Below are positions 21,952 to 34,111 of a stretch of DNA of 64,000 nucleotides, one piece after another. The translations under genes and the position numbers were made by a program. Position 1 is the first letter of the stretch; each line of letters begins with the position of its first letter. The notes below the pieces were generated by a model, which made no database searches, was not told the origin of the DNA, and saw only the letters and a list, made by a program, of their open reading frames with translations. The stretch comes from Paraconiothyrium sp. Pb-2020 (lineage: Eukaryota > Ascomycota > Dothideomycetes > Pleosporales > Didymosphaeriaceae): positions 2,046,001 to 2,110,000 of the forward strand of contig JAJUBI010000001.1 in NCBI GenBank assembly GCA_022419385.1, given 5' to 3'.

Positions 21952-22631
21952 TCAATCGTCACCACGACCTTTTCGCGAGCTCTTCTTGGCGCTATGCTGC
22001 TTCTTAGTCTTGAGCCGCCGCTCGTTGTCTGCCTTTTGTCTGCCAGCTGTCAGCTAGGGTTTAGATGCAATCACGAGGGCTGTACAAATGCTTGACTCGT
22101 TTGGCTTGTTCGGCTGATGTCTCGCCGGGTATAGCAGCGCGGCCGGCCTCGACAACGGCTTCGTAGAGCCTCTTGTAGCAACTGTGGGCGTTGTCGTTCT
22201 GCTTACGGCTGTCGTCGGCTTGGATGATGATGGCACTGGACCGCTCAGTCACGTAGCGAGAGGTCCTTATCTCATGGTGAAGGGCGCTGGGCACGTGTTC
22301 CAGGAGTGCATCGAGGGGCACTTTCAACGTAGCTTTAGAATTCACTCTTGAACGGTTTTAGCGCGGACCGACACGAACTCATGCTAGCGTGGGCATACTT
22401 GTTGACATTCTGGCCGCCGGGGCCGGAAGACCTGCTGAAGCTCAACTCGCCAATGCTTTTGGGGATAGTCTCTGCATGCAGCTGCGCGAGCCACTTGCGC
22501 GCCGCCTGGAGGTCTTCGGGGCGGCCCTCGCGGCTGCTTGTGCCTGAGGCGAAGCGGGCGGCCGGTGCGCCGGCCAGCAGTGGGCGCGCGGTGAGAGAAA
22601 TGCTGGCGGCGGGGAAACGCGCACCTGGCAT
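21952..22631 (-). CDS. PTH4: Mitochondrial peptidyl-tRNA hydrolase, ICT1/Pth4-like (GGQ)
   Basis: Three exons: 22631-22399, 22346-22086 and 22039-21952, giving 193 residues. Residues 1-35 form an Arg/Ala/Ser-rich presequence that fits mitochondrial import. The catalytic GGQ motif sits in FSRSSGPGGQNVNK, interrupted directly afterwards by intron 1 (52 nt, CAAG acceptor), and continues VNSKATLKV. Intron 2 (46 nt) removes an early stop and restores the conserved basic tail (RVKHLQKADNERRLKTKKQH, then SAKKSSRKG). ICT1-type proteins release nascent chains from stalled mitochondrial ribosomes; the basic tail enters the mRNA channel. Without intron 2 the tail would be lost, so the three-exon model is preferred. 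Confidence 0.9.
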
Positions 22632-23113
22632 GCTGTGCAGTCAAAGTCGCCGTGATGCAATGCCGCTGGAGGCTGCGCGAGCAAATTGCGGCCCGCTGCA
22701 CGGCCTTAGGTAATCGGCTAGAGTTGTTGGGGGAAGGGTTCAGGAAGAAAAGCTGCTGGGTCCGCGGCTTCGTGCTTGTGTCATCTCCCCACCACTCCTG
22801 CCCTCAACAACCTCTGCCTGCCTTTTTCACCCTCCTCTGCCGCCCATTGCCAACGTCAATCATCCAAGTGCAGCTGTCCCGCCCGTCTCCACTCGTCTGC
22901 ACTGCGCCGCCCGTTGCACATGGTCCGTTGCCCGCCGCGCCACGCTGACTGACTGGCCATTTGCATCCTGTTCTTCTGCTCGTACAGACACAGACCCCGC
23001 CCGTCCGCGGCGTACTACCTGCCTCCCTTTCCTGTCGCTGTGTGCGCGCAGCTTTGTAGATGTATTGAGGCAGTGGCTCGCCGTTGACGCGCCTTGCGCC
23101 GGGGTCCGCATAC
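22632..23113. promoter_or_regulatory. Divergent promoter region, PTH4 / NAB3
   Basis: About 480 bases between two divergent start codons. It is rich in CCGCCC/CTGCC and pyrimidine tracts (22780-23040) and has no supported coding frame. Confidence 0.55.
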
Positions 23114-25773
23114 ATGCGATCAAGTCCAAGCCCTCCAGAAGACGCCCAGCACTTTCGCGGCAATACCCTCACGCCTGAGTCACCCAAGCCCCTCCACCAT
23201 CCATCGCCCTCCAACATTCCTATTCTTGAGAAGCAGATGGACCCGATGCTCGGCGAGCCAGCCCTGAGCATAGGTACTCCCGCCTCATACCAACAGTATC
23301 CGCAACAGACACAGACGCCGAGCGCGAATTCCTCCACGTCGTATTACGCCGATGCTTCGCAGAACGCTCAGATTGCGCCCGCGGTAGGCGCTGGTGTTCC
23401 CCCAGGATACACAACACAAGGGCAGGCTGGGCAGCAAGATACACCTGCAATGCACAATTTCTCACAGCCTTCAGCCTCGTTTAGTGACGCAAACCATGCG
23501 CCTGTTCAAGAAAACCGCAGTTCCTATGCCTTTGATGCCAACGCGTTTGCCAACCAGCAGAATCTCCAAGCCCAGTCTCCCAATGTCACGAGCGTCGATG
23601 TCCAGGCCTTGCTTGACCAGTTGTCAACACCAGCAAATGGCACGGGCTCTAGCCAATATGCGCCGCCCAACGTGCCTCCCCAGCCCTCCCAGCAATCTAC
23701 CAATGCTTCCTCGCTCCCAGCCGCCCCCCATCTACCTCCACGACCGCCGCCGCAAGAGAAACCGTCGACCCATCCGAACTATAATCCCAATGATGATATT
23801 CGATCCTTCCATCCGCACAGCAGCCACCGAGGCTCCATCCAGTCGCAGCCGCTAAATGTACGAGGCGGCACCGGAAGCGCTGATAAGATGAGTCCAACTG
23901 CAGGCTCCGGTTCTTCCGGATACGGCCAGCGTCAGTCGCAAGACTTTAATCGCAGTGGGTCGCAGGGGGATGACGAGGACTCCCGATGGCCCCCAGAGGT
24001 GAACAAGAAGTATGAAGATTTCCTGGATCAGGAGCGCCGATTTGTGACAGATGGCCAATGGGATCAATTTCCGATGGGCTCGAGGCTGTTTATTGGTAAG
24101 TGCAGACTATCGAGTCGAGAGGAATACTTTTCAAGGGACCATTCCGTGTGTCATGCCGGGATATACAATCAACTGCAGGTTGTGTATCAACTAATGCTCA
24201 GGCGCTGTACCATCTGTGTACAGTCGTGGTGAAGTATATCCTAAATTGACATACTGCCACAGCTTCCCATGCGTTCTCTTTTAATGGTCCCTCCAAGCAC
24301 GCTAATCTCGTATCTAGGGAACCTGCCTACTGAAAAAGTCACAAAACGGGACATTTTCCACCGATTCCACCGCCATGGTGACCTCGCTCAAATCTCCATC
24401 AAGCAGGCGTACGGTTTTGTGCAATTTCTCACTGCCGAGTCATGTTCTCGGGCTTTACGAGCAGAACAAGGACAACAAGTGCGCGGCAGAAAGATGCGTA
24501 AGTTTCCTTCACAAAAGTACAGCCACAAGTCCAAAGTTTAAGCGCCGTCTACTTTATCCACCCTGGGGTAACTTAGTGAACTATAACTATCGCCTTACGA
24601 CTGAAATGGGTACATAGCCTAACAAATACAGATCTGGAAGTCTCCAAACCGCAACGAAACACCAAAAAAGCCGAACCTGACCGTAATGCCGGACGGCGGC
24701 GCTCCCGTTCCCCCGACTACGGTCGTGGCATCCGGACCGCAAAACCTCTGTCTCCACCTGACAATCGACGGTTCCGCGACGACTATCGGCCCACGCGATC
24801 TCCCTCGCCTCGCAGGAATCAGGGTTATCGCGTGAGAGATCCCACTCCCGATAGATACCGTCGTCGACGCAGTAGTTCAAGGTCCCCTCGTCGATACCGC
24901 AGCCCGTCGCCGCGAAGAGGCGCAACTCCTGACTTGCCGCTGCCGTTCCGCGCTCCAAATGAGGTTCCTGATGTGCAGGTACTGGTACTTGATGAAGGAG
25001 TTCCGCGAGATTTTATCCGCTGGGTCGAGGAAACCTTCGAGCGTGCAAATCTTCGCGTTAACGTACTCATCTTGAGCCCACGACTGAATGAGACTGCCGT
25101 CGTCAGGCGGCAAATCATTGAGGGTGTTCTTGCCATTGTCAGATTGAACAGTGCTTCCATCCCGAGAAGCACGATCCATGTGCAGCTCTTCGACCGGAGC
25201 CGTGGTAACGATAATGTCTCGTACAACGAGTATGCCGACCTTGGTCCACCTACGGCTGTTGCCCTTGTGGCCGATGCGAAACAGAAAATCCGTTCTTTCT
25301 CTGCGCAGCAACCAGCACCTCCTACATACGGTCAAACGTACGGTGCTCCTGCTGTTAATCCTTACGCATCCCATGTACCGACGGCCAATGCAGCAATTCC
25401 ACCAAACCTAACCAATCTCATCTCCACCCTTGATCCCAACAGCTTATCCCAACTCCTCGGAGCGATGTCCGGCAACGGTGCACAACAGGCCCCGCAAGCG
25501 CAGGCTGCGCTCACGCCTGATCTTGCGCGCTTGCTAAGCTCTGTGTCGACTCCTGCCGCGGCTCCCGCGTACAACCCGCCGACAGCGCAGCCTTTTCTTG
25601 CACCTTATCAACCTCAGCAACCGCAGCCAGCTGTCCAGGCACCCGGAAACCTGCCGGTTACTAATCCATATGTGTTGCCCCAGAATACACAATACGCTAG
25701 CCAATCGGCGCAGGGAGCTAAGGCACCAGACATGGCGGAGATCATGGCACAGCTTGCGAAGTACCAGCGATGA
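23114..25773 (+). CDS. NAB3: Nab3-like nuclear RNA-binding protein (RRM)
   Basis: Exons 23114-24095, 24318-24497 and 24632-25773, giving 767 residues. The frame opens a little upstream without an ATG, so ATG 23114 is the first usable start. The N-terminal ~320 residues are Pro/Gln/Ser-rich and disordered. A single RRM spans introns 1 and 2: RNP2 SRLFIGNL (split by intron 1) and RNP1 QAYGFVQF. An Arg/Ser-rich region follows, then an alpha/beta domain resembling the anticodon-binding fold (DVQVLVLDEGVPRDFIRWVE), and a Gln/Pro-rich C-terminus. In yeast Nab3 acts with Nrd1 and Sen1 in termination of noncoding transcripts. Intron 1 is unusually long for this window at 222 nt. Confidence 0.85.
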
Positions 25774-26705
25774 GAGCTCATATACCTCGTAGCTAACATG
25801 CTTTGGCCAGCCTCGTTAAACGTCGATTCGTTCGGGCTCGGCTATCTCTGACTCCTATACTATTCGATTTCATCATTAGGTGCTGCATCGTACCTCCTTC
25901 CCAATACGGTCCAGTGGTCGTTCACACCCTCCTCGTCGATTGATCATATTACCTTCTTGACTCACCACGTGCGAACTCTTCGCCATCGTCAACGGTTAGC
26001 AACTACCGGGTGACTCGTTTCACGTGGATCCGGAGCGTGTGGTAGACATACCGAGTCCTTTCACAGTGTTAGCACAATACGGTGCCGACTACCGGCATTG
26101 CTCTTACGAAGATCATTTTGCCGGCCTCGGCGCAGATTGCGAACTTGTCGGCATCCTCGCACCATCTCCAACTACTTGACCTGGTCTCTCTAATTGTTCT
26201 CCTCCAGCACGGTCGCGTCCGCGCATTTTACAAACGAGGAACTCGGTTCATGATCTACCGTCTTCGCGTCGGTCGATATGAACTTCTCGGAGTGGTTGGT
26301 GGATTTGGACTGAACGGTCTGGGCATGTTCTCTTTTTGACGTTTCACCTTTTTGTCTGTTTCCCGTAAGCGTTGCATTTGTACACTTGGGCAGCATTCCT
26401 GGCAGTTCTGGAGTGGCGATCGATTAGTAAATAAGCAGTCTGACATAACCCTATCTCAGGGCATCATGTCGTGTAGGGCTATTTGTAAGAAGCGAAGCGT
26501 TGTTACGAATACAATCATTGTTCGGTGTCTCTCGTAGATGAAAGTAATTTTTTCAGTAACGCGTCAAGTCGCGCCTCGACGCACTACACATGCGAGGACT
26601 CCCAACGCGCATGTTCCTGAGTAGTCAAGATCCAAAATGGCATTCGGCTCCCGATCTTGCTTATATGATGTGCGAGGAGCCTCCTTTTCCCCTCCGTCTT
26701 TGCCA
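25774..26705. other. Convergent intergenic region NAB3 / GRC3
   Basis: About 930 bases between the two stops. There is no credible coding frame. It should carry both 3' untranslated regions, which is long for this otherwise compact stretch. Confidence 0.5.
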
Positions 26706-28814
26706 CTACCCGAGAAACCGACGAACCCGCCTCACCGCACCCGCATACCCCATCCCCTCTAGCACCTTCCCATCCGTAACCCACGGTCCCTTCTCCACTC
26801 CCTCCAGCAGCCATTCGTCACTAGCAAACCTCGCTCTGTCCCCTAAATCCCTTCGTCGCTGCGAAACCTGTGCATACGCATCTTCCATATAGCTCCACTC
26901 AGGCGTATCTGTGCATCCTGCTACCAGCACCGTTTTCTTCGGGTCAAGCGCGTGCAGGAGTGATTCGAAAGGGGGAGAGATAAACAAATGGAATGTATGC
27001 GTGGTGGGGTCTATGCCACGAATCAAAGCTGTGCAGACTAGCCTGGTTGTCGTTGGGGATAGGGTGGGTAGAAGGTGTGTATCTCTGTGCAGCGGGAAGT
27101 ACGGGATATGTGATTTTGAGGTTCGAAGAGGGGTGGGGTGAGTGGGAGGAGAAGTGCTGGTCACGATGTGTATAATCGACCCGTTTAAAGCATTGAGGAG
27201 TGTAGATGAAGGTATTTCTTGGTCGAAGAGGGGGAGGACGGCTAAAAAGTCCTGTGCGTGTGTGGGGGTGTCTCTGTAGCTGAATGCCCAGGGAGCGAGG
27301 GCTGTAAGGGGGCGGAGGTGTATATCGGGTGGTTGCAGGCTGTCGTGGAGCTTGTGAGGTGGAAGTAGGCTGCCATTTGCATTGCCCTAGACTCAGCGGG
27401 GCTTCGTGCAGGAGGCATGGCGGGAAACTGTGCGGCTAGCTCGTGGAGCTTGAAGTGGAGTTTCTGCGAGCGTAGTTGCAACGAGTGTAGCTTTGCGGCG
27501 GTATCTTCGTCAATGGATCTGGTGTCACCGAAATGTACCATATGATTTGGTTTCATACTCGCGAGGAGTCTTTCGATGAGGAGGAAGTGTGATGTGTAGA
27601 GAGATCCAGGCGTGTTTATGATTAAAGGAGGTTGCGCACCGTCCAGGCGTAGGTTTTGGTACGTCTGAAAGAGATGCTCTGCGCAGGTGCTGAAGTAGGC
27701 TTCGTAATTGGTGAGGTCATGGTGAGGAATTGCGTTCGCTGCTATCGTCTCGTTGCCGTTGATATGATTGACGGCAGCGGGATGGGTAAATCCAGGCCCC
27801 AAATTCAGCTCTCTCACAATGGTCAAAGAGATCTGTCCATGGGTTGTATACTCAGGGGAGCTAGGGTCAAGATCCAGGTAGCAGACTGCGGGGAAGGGCT
27901 TCGTCGTTTTACCAAAGCCAGTGACATAGCGGTTCAGCAACCTTTTGGCGAAGGTCGACTTGCCGCACATTGAGCTACCAACGAGGAAGGTGGCAGAGGC
28001 GGTGGCGGAGATGTCGTCTATTGTGCGAAGCCAGTCTTCTGGTGTGAGTTCTGGAACAAGAGCCCGTTTCAGGGGATCGTCGTCGGATTCTGTAACCTGG
28101 TGAAGGTTAATAGTGCTATTCTAAGACATTCGTATTGACCTACTCCAGTAAAAGATCTGCCTTTATCGTTCTCTGCATTCCCGCCCCAAAGATTAGCAAA
28201 GAGCGGATTCATATCAGCAAGTGGCGTTGGCTCCGGACAACTACGAAGCTGAACATGATTCGTGCGATCTAAACCCCTAAGCTTCATAATCGGGTTTGTC
28301 GAACACGCGAAAACACGGTACTCTTTTTCCCGCTCTTTACTTCCTATTGACGTCGCACCGAGGTTGGCGCCATTGATGTTTACCGCACCTTTTAGAATTT
28401 TGACGTCGAAATGACCAACGAAAGAAGCGGTGGAGTGTTTGTCCAGTACAATGGTTAGTTTCTGGGGAGTATCGGAGAGAACGTTGGCCTTAGTCTTGCG
28501 CCACGTACTAAGCTTGAAGTTTTGCGGAATAAGAGAGATGTCTTCGGGTTCTGATTTTGCATCCTCGGATTTTGTGGAGTCAGCAAGTGGACTGGGTGGA
28601 GGCTCTTGTAGGCCATGTTTAGCAGGAATTGGAGCTGTTTCTTTCTGGGCCTTTAATCTTGCGGCTGCAATGGCGCTCATTGGCTTTGGTGCGCCAGTTG
28701 GAGGTGCTACAAGAGTGAGTTCACGGGAAACAGATTGGGTTGTCGAGACTGATATTTACCCTTGAGTCGTGACTCTTCTTCACCTACTCTGTCTCTTTTC
28801 CTCTTTCCTGTCAT
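26706..28814 (-). CDS. GRC3: Grc3/NOL9 polynucleotide 5'-hydroxyl kinase (apparent frameshift)
   Basis: Exons 28814-28760, 28706-28144 and 28096-26706. The kinase P-loop is clear (FLVGSSMCGKSTFAKRLLNR, near residue 243), followed by VCYLDLDPSSPEYTTHGQIS, typical of Grc3, which phosphorylates RNA ends during ITS2 removal from pre-rRNA with Las1. Within exon 3 the reading frame must shift at about 27345-27367: upstream RAMQMAAYFHLT is in one frame, while downstream PLTALAPWAFSYRD and DFLAVLPLFDQEIP are in the -1 frame and stay open for over 200 codons. The exon sum is 2009 nt, one short of a multiple of three. A one-base deletion, a sequencing error or an unrecognised non-canonical intron could explain it. 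The intact product would be about 669 residues. Confidence 0.85.
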
Positions 28815-29023
28815 GTTGATTGTTGCGAAGCAAAGTCCAGGCATTTCAGAGTGATGCTGGAACTGATGTTTCTTAGCACCCTAGTGACCAATTCGGTTAA
28901 GCGCATCCCGCACTCAAGGCGGCCTGGTACGGCAGAACTCGCCGATTGGCGACGCGAGAACATTTTTGAAAGTCGTCGCGACAGCTCCAACCCAAATTGC
29001 ACTTGTTAGATTCCTCCTCTGCC
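28815..29023. promoter_or_regulatory. Compact divergent promoter, GRC3 / RPA34
   Basis: A 209-base gap between two divergent start codons, both for rRNA-pathway proteins, so it must serve as a bidirectional promoter. I found no exact GATGAG or AAAATTTT box of the kind that marks yeast ribosome-biogenesis genes. Confidence 0.55.
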
Positions 29024-30382
29024 ATGAGCAAACCTCGGAAAACCCCTGTGCCGCTCCCAGGCTCCACGACCAAATCACCCAAAATAGCTCCCAGTTCCAA
29101 GAGGGCGCCTATACCCGTACCTACGTCGAAAAGCCCGAAGAGCAAGACCCAACTGAGCAACGAACTTGTTGGTGATAGCGACGACTCTTCAGATGAAGCG
29201 GTAGAACGTTTCAACGCAACTCAACAAAAGACGCCAATCAACATTGCGGTGCATAGACCGAAGCCGAATGGCGTAGCAAAACCATCGCAGGAAGCGAAGG
29301 CGAAGCAGAAAGATACTTCAAAAAGAGCGAAGAAGGACGCTAAGGTTCCAAATAAACCTGTTCCAAAGCAAGTAACGACAGAAGAAGAGGCCGCCTCCAG
29401 CAGCTCGGAAGAGAGTAGCGATGATGCGGAAACAGATATAAAGCAAGCGCAGGAGCGGGAGGCGCAAAGGAAGGAGAAGGACGATAATGACAGTACCTCA
29501 GAAGATTCGAGTGATGGATCGGAGGACGAGGCAGCTTCAGCAGCACAGCGGACGGAGACTCAAGCAGTGCAATCACAATCTCAGACCGTTACATTCCAAC
29601 AAGCGCGACCTTACATTCCCCCCGAAGACTTCAAGGCTGCATCTACGGAGCGAGCAGCTTCCTCGGCCAATGCAAATATATTGAAGAACCTCCACGGGAA
29701 ACAGATATGGCATATCACAGCACCGGAAGATGTGTCGCTCAAGGATCTTACAAAATTGGCAATGGACAAGGCACAGAATGGCGTGCCTGTACTTGATTAC
29801 AGAGGTGCAAACTACATTTTGTCGCCGGTAGAAGTTGGCGCGGGTGAGCGGGAAGTCATGATTCCTGTCGCGAATGGCTACAGAGCAGGTCAGTTAATGT
29901 CGGTCTTTATTCATTCCGTATGATCTAACATCCAATTAGTGCCTACGAAAATCGCTCAGAGCTTCAATATGCAGCAGGTCATCAACTTGCCAAGATTGAC
30001 GTCAAAACAAGCTGATCAGAGCACCGGCTCGGAAGCCGCCGCATCAATAACAGCGTCCACCATCCGAGCCGTGAAGCCGCAGGTCAAAGGCCTCAAGATG
30101 CGCTTCTTCCCATCTGGTTTTGAGAACTGTACACCAACAACATTAGGTGATTCGGACGACGACGACCATGTGCCAGCGCCTGCTGGTCTAGGTGTACCCG
30201 AAGGATTTGACCCACCAGCGAGAAAAGAGAAGAAGCGAAAGCACGACCAGACCAACGCAGGCGAAGATGCGGAATCGTCTGCGAAGAAGCACAAAAAGCA
30301 TAGGTCCGCTGAAGAACAGCAACAGAGAATTGAAAAGAAGGCCAAGAAGGAGAAAAAGAAGGAGAAGAAATCGAAGTCTTGA
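29024..30382 (+). CDS. RPA34: RNA polymerase I subunit Rpa34 (A34.5 family)
   Basis: Exon 1 is 29024-29888 and exon 2 is 29940-30382 (51-nt intron, GTCAGT donor, TCTAAC branch), giving 435 residues. ATG 29024 begins SKPRKTPVPL. A long Ser/Lys/Glu-rich acidic region comes first. The conserved core is KQIWHITAPEDVSLKDLTKL and REVMIPVANGYRAV, interrupted by the intron, then VKGLKMRFFPSGFENCTPTT. The C-terminus is a Lys-rich tail (KKAKKEKKKEKKSKS). Rpa34 pairs with Rpa49 in a TFIIF-like module of nucleolar RNA polymerase I. The long acidic N-terminal extension before the core is larger than in yeast. The basic tail is a typical nucleolar signal. Confidence 0.85.
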
Positions 30383-30947
30383 AGATAGTTTTGAGGGAAA
30401 GTGGAGTCAATCCTTGTTCCTTTCGGATATGAGAACATCGGTGAAGAGTGTTCTTCTTCCATGGCATTCAGATGCTCATGTCCATCATCGCACAGGGTGG
30501 GGGACACCAGCTGAAATCCAGCTGAAGCATCGAAAACACATCTCGTGCAATAATTATGTATCAACATTGAGACATCAATATCCTAAAGCAAGCTTGAGAT
30601 CAGGCTACTGCAATCACAAAAACTACTATTCTCGGTTGATTGATGCTGCTCTTGTGCAAAGCAAACACTTCACTGTCATCATCCTGTGCTCATCTCATCG
30701 AGGTTCGCGCACATCGTCATAATGAAAAGGAACAGAGCTATCGGACACTCTGTGGGCATGTTGGCGAAGTGAGCCATTGGAACGTCATGCAAAGTTGCAA
30801 ACCGCACATAAATCTCACGCATTAGGCTAGCGTGTTCGCGAGGTGTGATGACATCGTGTAATGGATTTCCTACAGCGCGAATTATAACGCACTTCTCGCA
30901 CGTCGCTCCTTTCAACATCGTACCCTTCTTGTATAGTTTCGTTCGAG
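30383..30947. other. Intergenic region RPA34 / LETM1-like gene
   Basis: About 565 bases between two plus-strand genes. No supported coding frame; it should contain the RPA34 terminator and the promoter of the LETM1-like gene. Confidence 0.5.
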
Positions 30948-32081
30948 ATGAAGTCGCAACCCATAATACACCTATCCTTAGGGCCGTACAGATTGTATCG
31001 ACCAGCCTTCACCTCGCAATGTTGCCGTGCGCTATCCTACGCGTGCACTGCGCGCCCCTCAAACGAGTCTCAATCCTATAGCCATCCCCGACATACCTCA
31101 ATACGCGATATGCGCGCCATTCGCCCTCAAATACGCCTCGTCTCGCACGCCGTAACCGCTCGCAAACCCGCTTTACCTCAGTACCCTGCAGCGCCTACGA
31201 AGGCCACTGTTCCAGCGAATACGAAAACGACGCCCTTCACGGTCCCCGTGCCACAAGTCCGCACAAAGCTAAATCCGCCCCCGGAAACGTACGCCCCCGT
31301 GCTACATCTGCCACCCCGGGGCCACGAGGCCTACGCCAAGTACCTCTGGCGCTGCGGCAAGTCGTACATCAGCTTCTACAAGCAAGGCGTATCCAACGTG
31401 CGGAAAACGCTTAAGCTCGCAAAAGCGCTGCGTACAAAAGCATCGTCACAGGCAAAATCCAAAGATGAGTGGCACACGGTCCTCACGCGCGCAGAATGGC
31501 AGATCGTAAGGCGGAGTGGAAATGACCGACTACGGTTACCGGCATTTGCCGCGCTATTGGTGGTCTTTGGGGAGTGGTTGCCGCTGCTGGTCGTGTATCT
31601 TACACCTGTGGTGCCGGAACCATGTCGAATCCCAGCACAGATTAAGCGGAAGCTTACCTCGATAGAGAAGCGGAGGTCAGAGAGAGAACGCCGACTTGTG
31701 ATTGATGCTGCGAGACTCGTAGCGCGAGACCGGAAACCTGGGACTACAAATTATGCAGTAATAAGGCCGCAGGCGGTGAAGCTAGAGGAGTTGGATAAGG
31801 CGAATTTATACACGCTGTTGAGCTTGGATGTGCGTTTTGGAATTCAGCCGAGGGTGTGGGATTGGCTGTTTATGACGCCGCCAAAGACGCTGCTGAGGTG
31901 GGGTTTAAGAAAAAGGATAGCGTACTTGCAGAAGGATGATTGGGCTATTCGGCGAGATGGTGGATTTCAGGCGTTGGATACGAAGGAAGTGGAGAGGGCT
32001 TGTCTTGAGAGGGGCATCAGGGTGCTAGGGAAGAAGGAGGACGTATTGAGGAAAGAGCTAGCCGGGTGGTTTGAGTCATGA
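30948..32081 (+). CDS. LETM1 ribosome-binding-domain protein, mitochondrial
   Basis: Uninterrupted frame of 377 residues from ATG 30948; ATG 31110 (MRAIRPQIRL) is an alternative start. Both leave an Arg/Ser/Thr-rich, acid-poor N-terminus typical of mitochondrial import. The core has YISFYKQGVSNVRKTLKLAK, then NDRLRLPAFAALLVVFGEWL with a transmembrane helix and the LLVVYLTPVVP segment that marks LETM1-type proteins of the inner membrane. The C-terminal part ends in a SAP-like helix (ERACLERGIRVLGKKEDVLR). LETM1 proteins affect mitochondrial K+/H+ exchange and insertion of mitochondrial translation products. This is one of the shorter fungal LETM1-like paralogues rather than Mdm38 itself, which is my inference from length. 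Confidence 0.78.
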   Translation: MKSQPIIHLSLGPYRLYRPAFTSQCCRALSYACTARPSNESQSYSHPRHTSIRDMRAIRPQIRLVSHAVTARKPALPQYPAAPTKATVPANTKTTPFTVPVPQVRTKLNPPPETYAPVLHLPPRGHEAYAKYLWRCGKSYISFYKQGVSNVRKTLKLAKALRTKASSQAKSKDEWHTVLTRAEWQIVRRSGNDRLRLPAFAALLVVFGEWLPLLVVYLTPVVPEPCRIPAQIKRKLTSIEKRRSERERRLVIDAARLVARDRKPGTTNYAVIRPQAVKLEELDKANLYTLLSLDVRFGIQPRVWDWLFMTPPKTLLRWGLRKRIAYLQKDDWAIRRDGGFQALDTKEVERACLERGIRVLGKKEDVLRKELAGWFES

Positions 32082-34111
32082 CGAGGCAAAGAGTGTACTA
32101 TATGGACAAGAGGTAGAGACGGACCACTGGTGTTCGCCACACCGTAAAGTGAGAATGTCCAAGGCATAGTGGGAAAGGGAAGGGCATAGAGGTTCTGATT
32201 TGTGTGAGTACATATACGATTACGAACATATGTATCAAATGCGTCATCCTCGATGGCCTCCATTGACAATCCACCAGATGAGGTTTAGCTATATAAAGTC
32301 ATCCTAAATGTCTCTACAGAGGTGCTTCATGTTTGTCATCATTTGCTAATTCGGAAATGGGCGGAGAAGATGATCTCATATCTTGTAGAACTTACTGGCC
32401 CTAGGAAACACACAAAGGCTAGATAGTAGGCCATATCGCAAGAGTCGTCCGAGTTTTTGACAAGGAAGAGAAATCACCATATCGACATCATAAAACAATT
32501 TAGTGGAAATCAGAACGGAGAATTCCATATCCAAATCTAATATCACCACTTTAGAATGGTAAAATGTGGACAGTTTTTGGATCACACGTATCAGGAGGCG
32601 TGATCTTCTGAGAATGAGAATGGTCTCTATGTTCGCATGGAAGCGCGGTGCCTGAGAAGGGCACAAGAACAATTCAAACGGCGTTTCTGCTTTTTGAGAG
32701 GAGTAGAAGCTGCGAGTGTGCGCGGACTGTTGTGGCGGCGAGGACAGTGGACCACATGCACATTCTACACCGCTTTCTTTGACGCGCAAGAAATGCTCCA
32801 TAGCTTGATACAGCACGTATTTTGGACAGAAGACGGGTGTGCCAATGAGAGTAGATCACCATATATCTAGTGCAGTGGGAGCTGCGGCGTGTGTATGTAA
32901 CTCTCATCGGTGCTCTCAGAAGGAACATCCCACCAATAGCTAGATCAACATGTCAAAAGATAGGGCACTAAGCTGTCAAAATAGGCGTACTAACGTATCT
33001 CAAGAAATAGTAGAGCAGACATATTATACACTTAACAGAAATAGGGACCTGTACCATACCAGGGTTAGGTTCTTTTCTCTTATAAACGATAATACGACGG
33101 CTTGCACTCCTGGAAACTAAAGAATAAGAAGAGATGAAATATATGACGCTCTTGGAAGGTCGCAAAATCACTCTGCCCGCTAAGTATGACCTGTGGCAGA
33201 CAGCGCATTCTTTTCACAATCATAAATTGTATGGCTCATCAATGGTGTGCTGCTTTGCTGTCTTCACCTCAAATTGCTAGTATAGTGTCGTGTTCTCCGA
33301 GATTGTCAGAGACACTTATCGCAGTCCATAAGGATCTGTCTCTGGATCTACCATGGACTCAGAGTCGTTCTTCCGTTCGCACTTCTTACACCTACCACAA
33401 AACAAAAGCACATTTGTATATGGACTATGACCCTCTTTGAAAATCCAACTACCGAAGGTTTATGCTGCTCTCATGCCAAGAAAATGCCGATGCCGCGCAT
33501 GTTGGCTAGACGGGGCCTTTCAGCCCTGATAGCCAGAATAGTGCTGTGTTTCCACTTTGTGCGACCTAGGGTAGCTTTAACACCGATACTAAGTTCTATT
33601 TGTGGCGCGTTTCTCATTCAATGAGAAAAGTAATGGGAGCGGAAGAGCGGTTATCTTTATATACCTATAGAAGTGTCAGGGGTTCTGCACATGTGGGCTG
33701 TGCCAGGAAGGGCCTACCTTCTTCCAATTCAAAGACCCAGGAGCCGACTAGATAGAATATAGATATGTATGGAATGGCTAAAAGCTTAAATCAAATGTCA
33801 AAGAGAGTTATGATCCTGCGTGGGTAGCTGAAGACGCCAAGCTTAGACGGCTTGGGGAGAGCTTATGGGAGATGTTGCGCAAAGCGGATTTCCAATCTAA
33901 ATATTTGAGGAGCCAGGCCGAGAGTTAAGACATGCTTGTCCGTCTCTATCATCAAAAACAGCACGAGAAAGGATTCCTCGAATGGCGATGATGATAGCCG
34001 GCATCACGCATAGTTGAAGAACGCTTCCACTCCGCGTACTGTGTCCGACTTATCCGCCTAGTAGTTTCATGTCTCACATCATTTCGTGTATCTTCCCAGA
34101 CCAATGTACGT
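32082..34111. other. Two-kilobase gene-poor region
   Basis: No supported gene on either strand. The stretch 32300-33900 is AT-richer than its flanks and is crossed only by short frames, mostly without ATG starts (for example minus strand 32816-32376). It could be an old, fully decayed element, but I see no terminal repeats or transposase-like residues. Confidence 0.5.

Noticed and set aside
32376..32816. Minus-strand frame of 146 codons in the gene-poor region
   Set aside because: It has no ATG at its start, no recognisable domain and no supporting splice signals.
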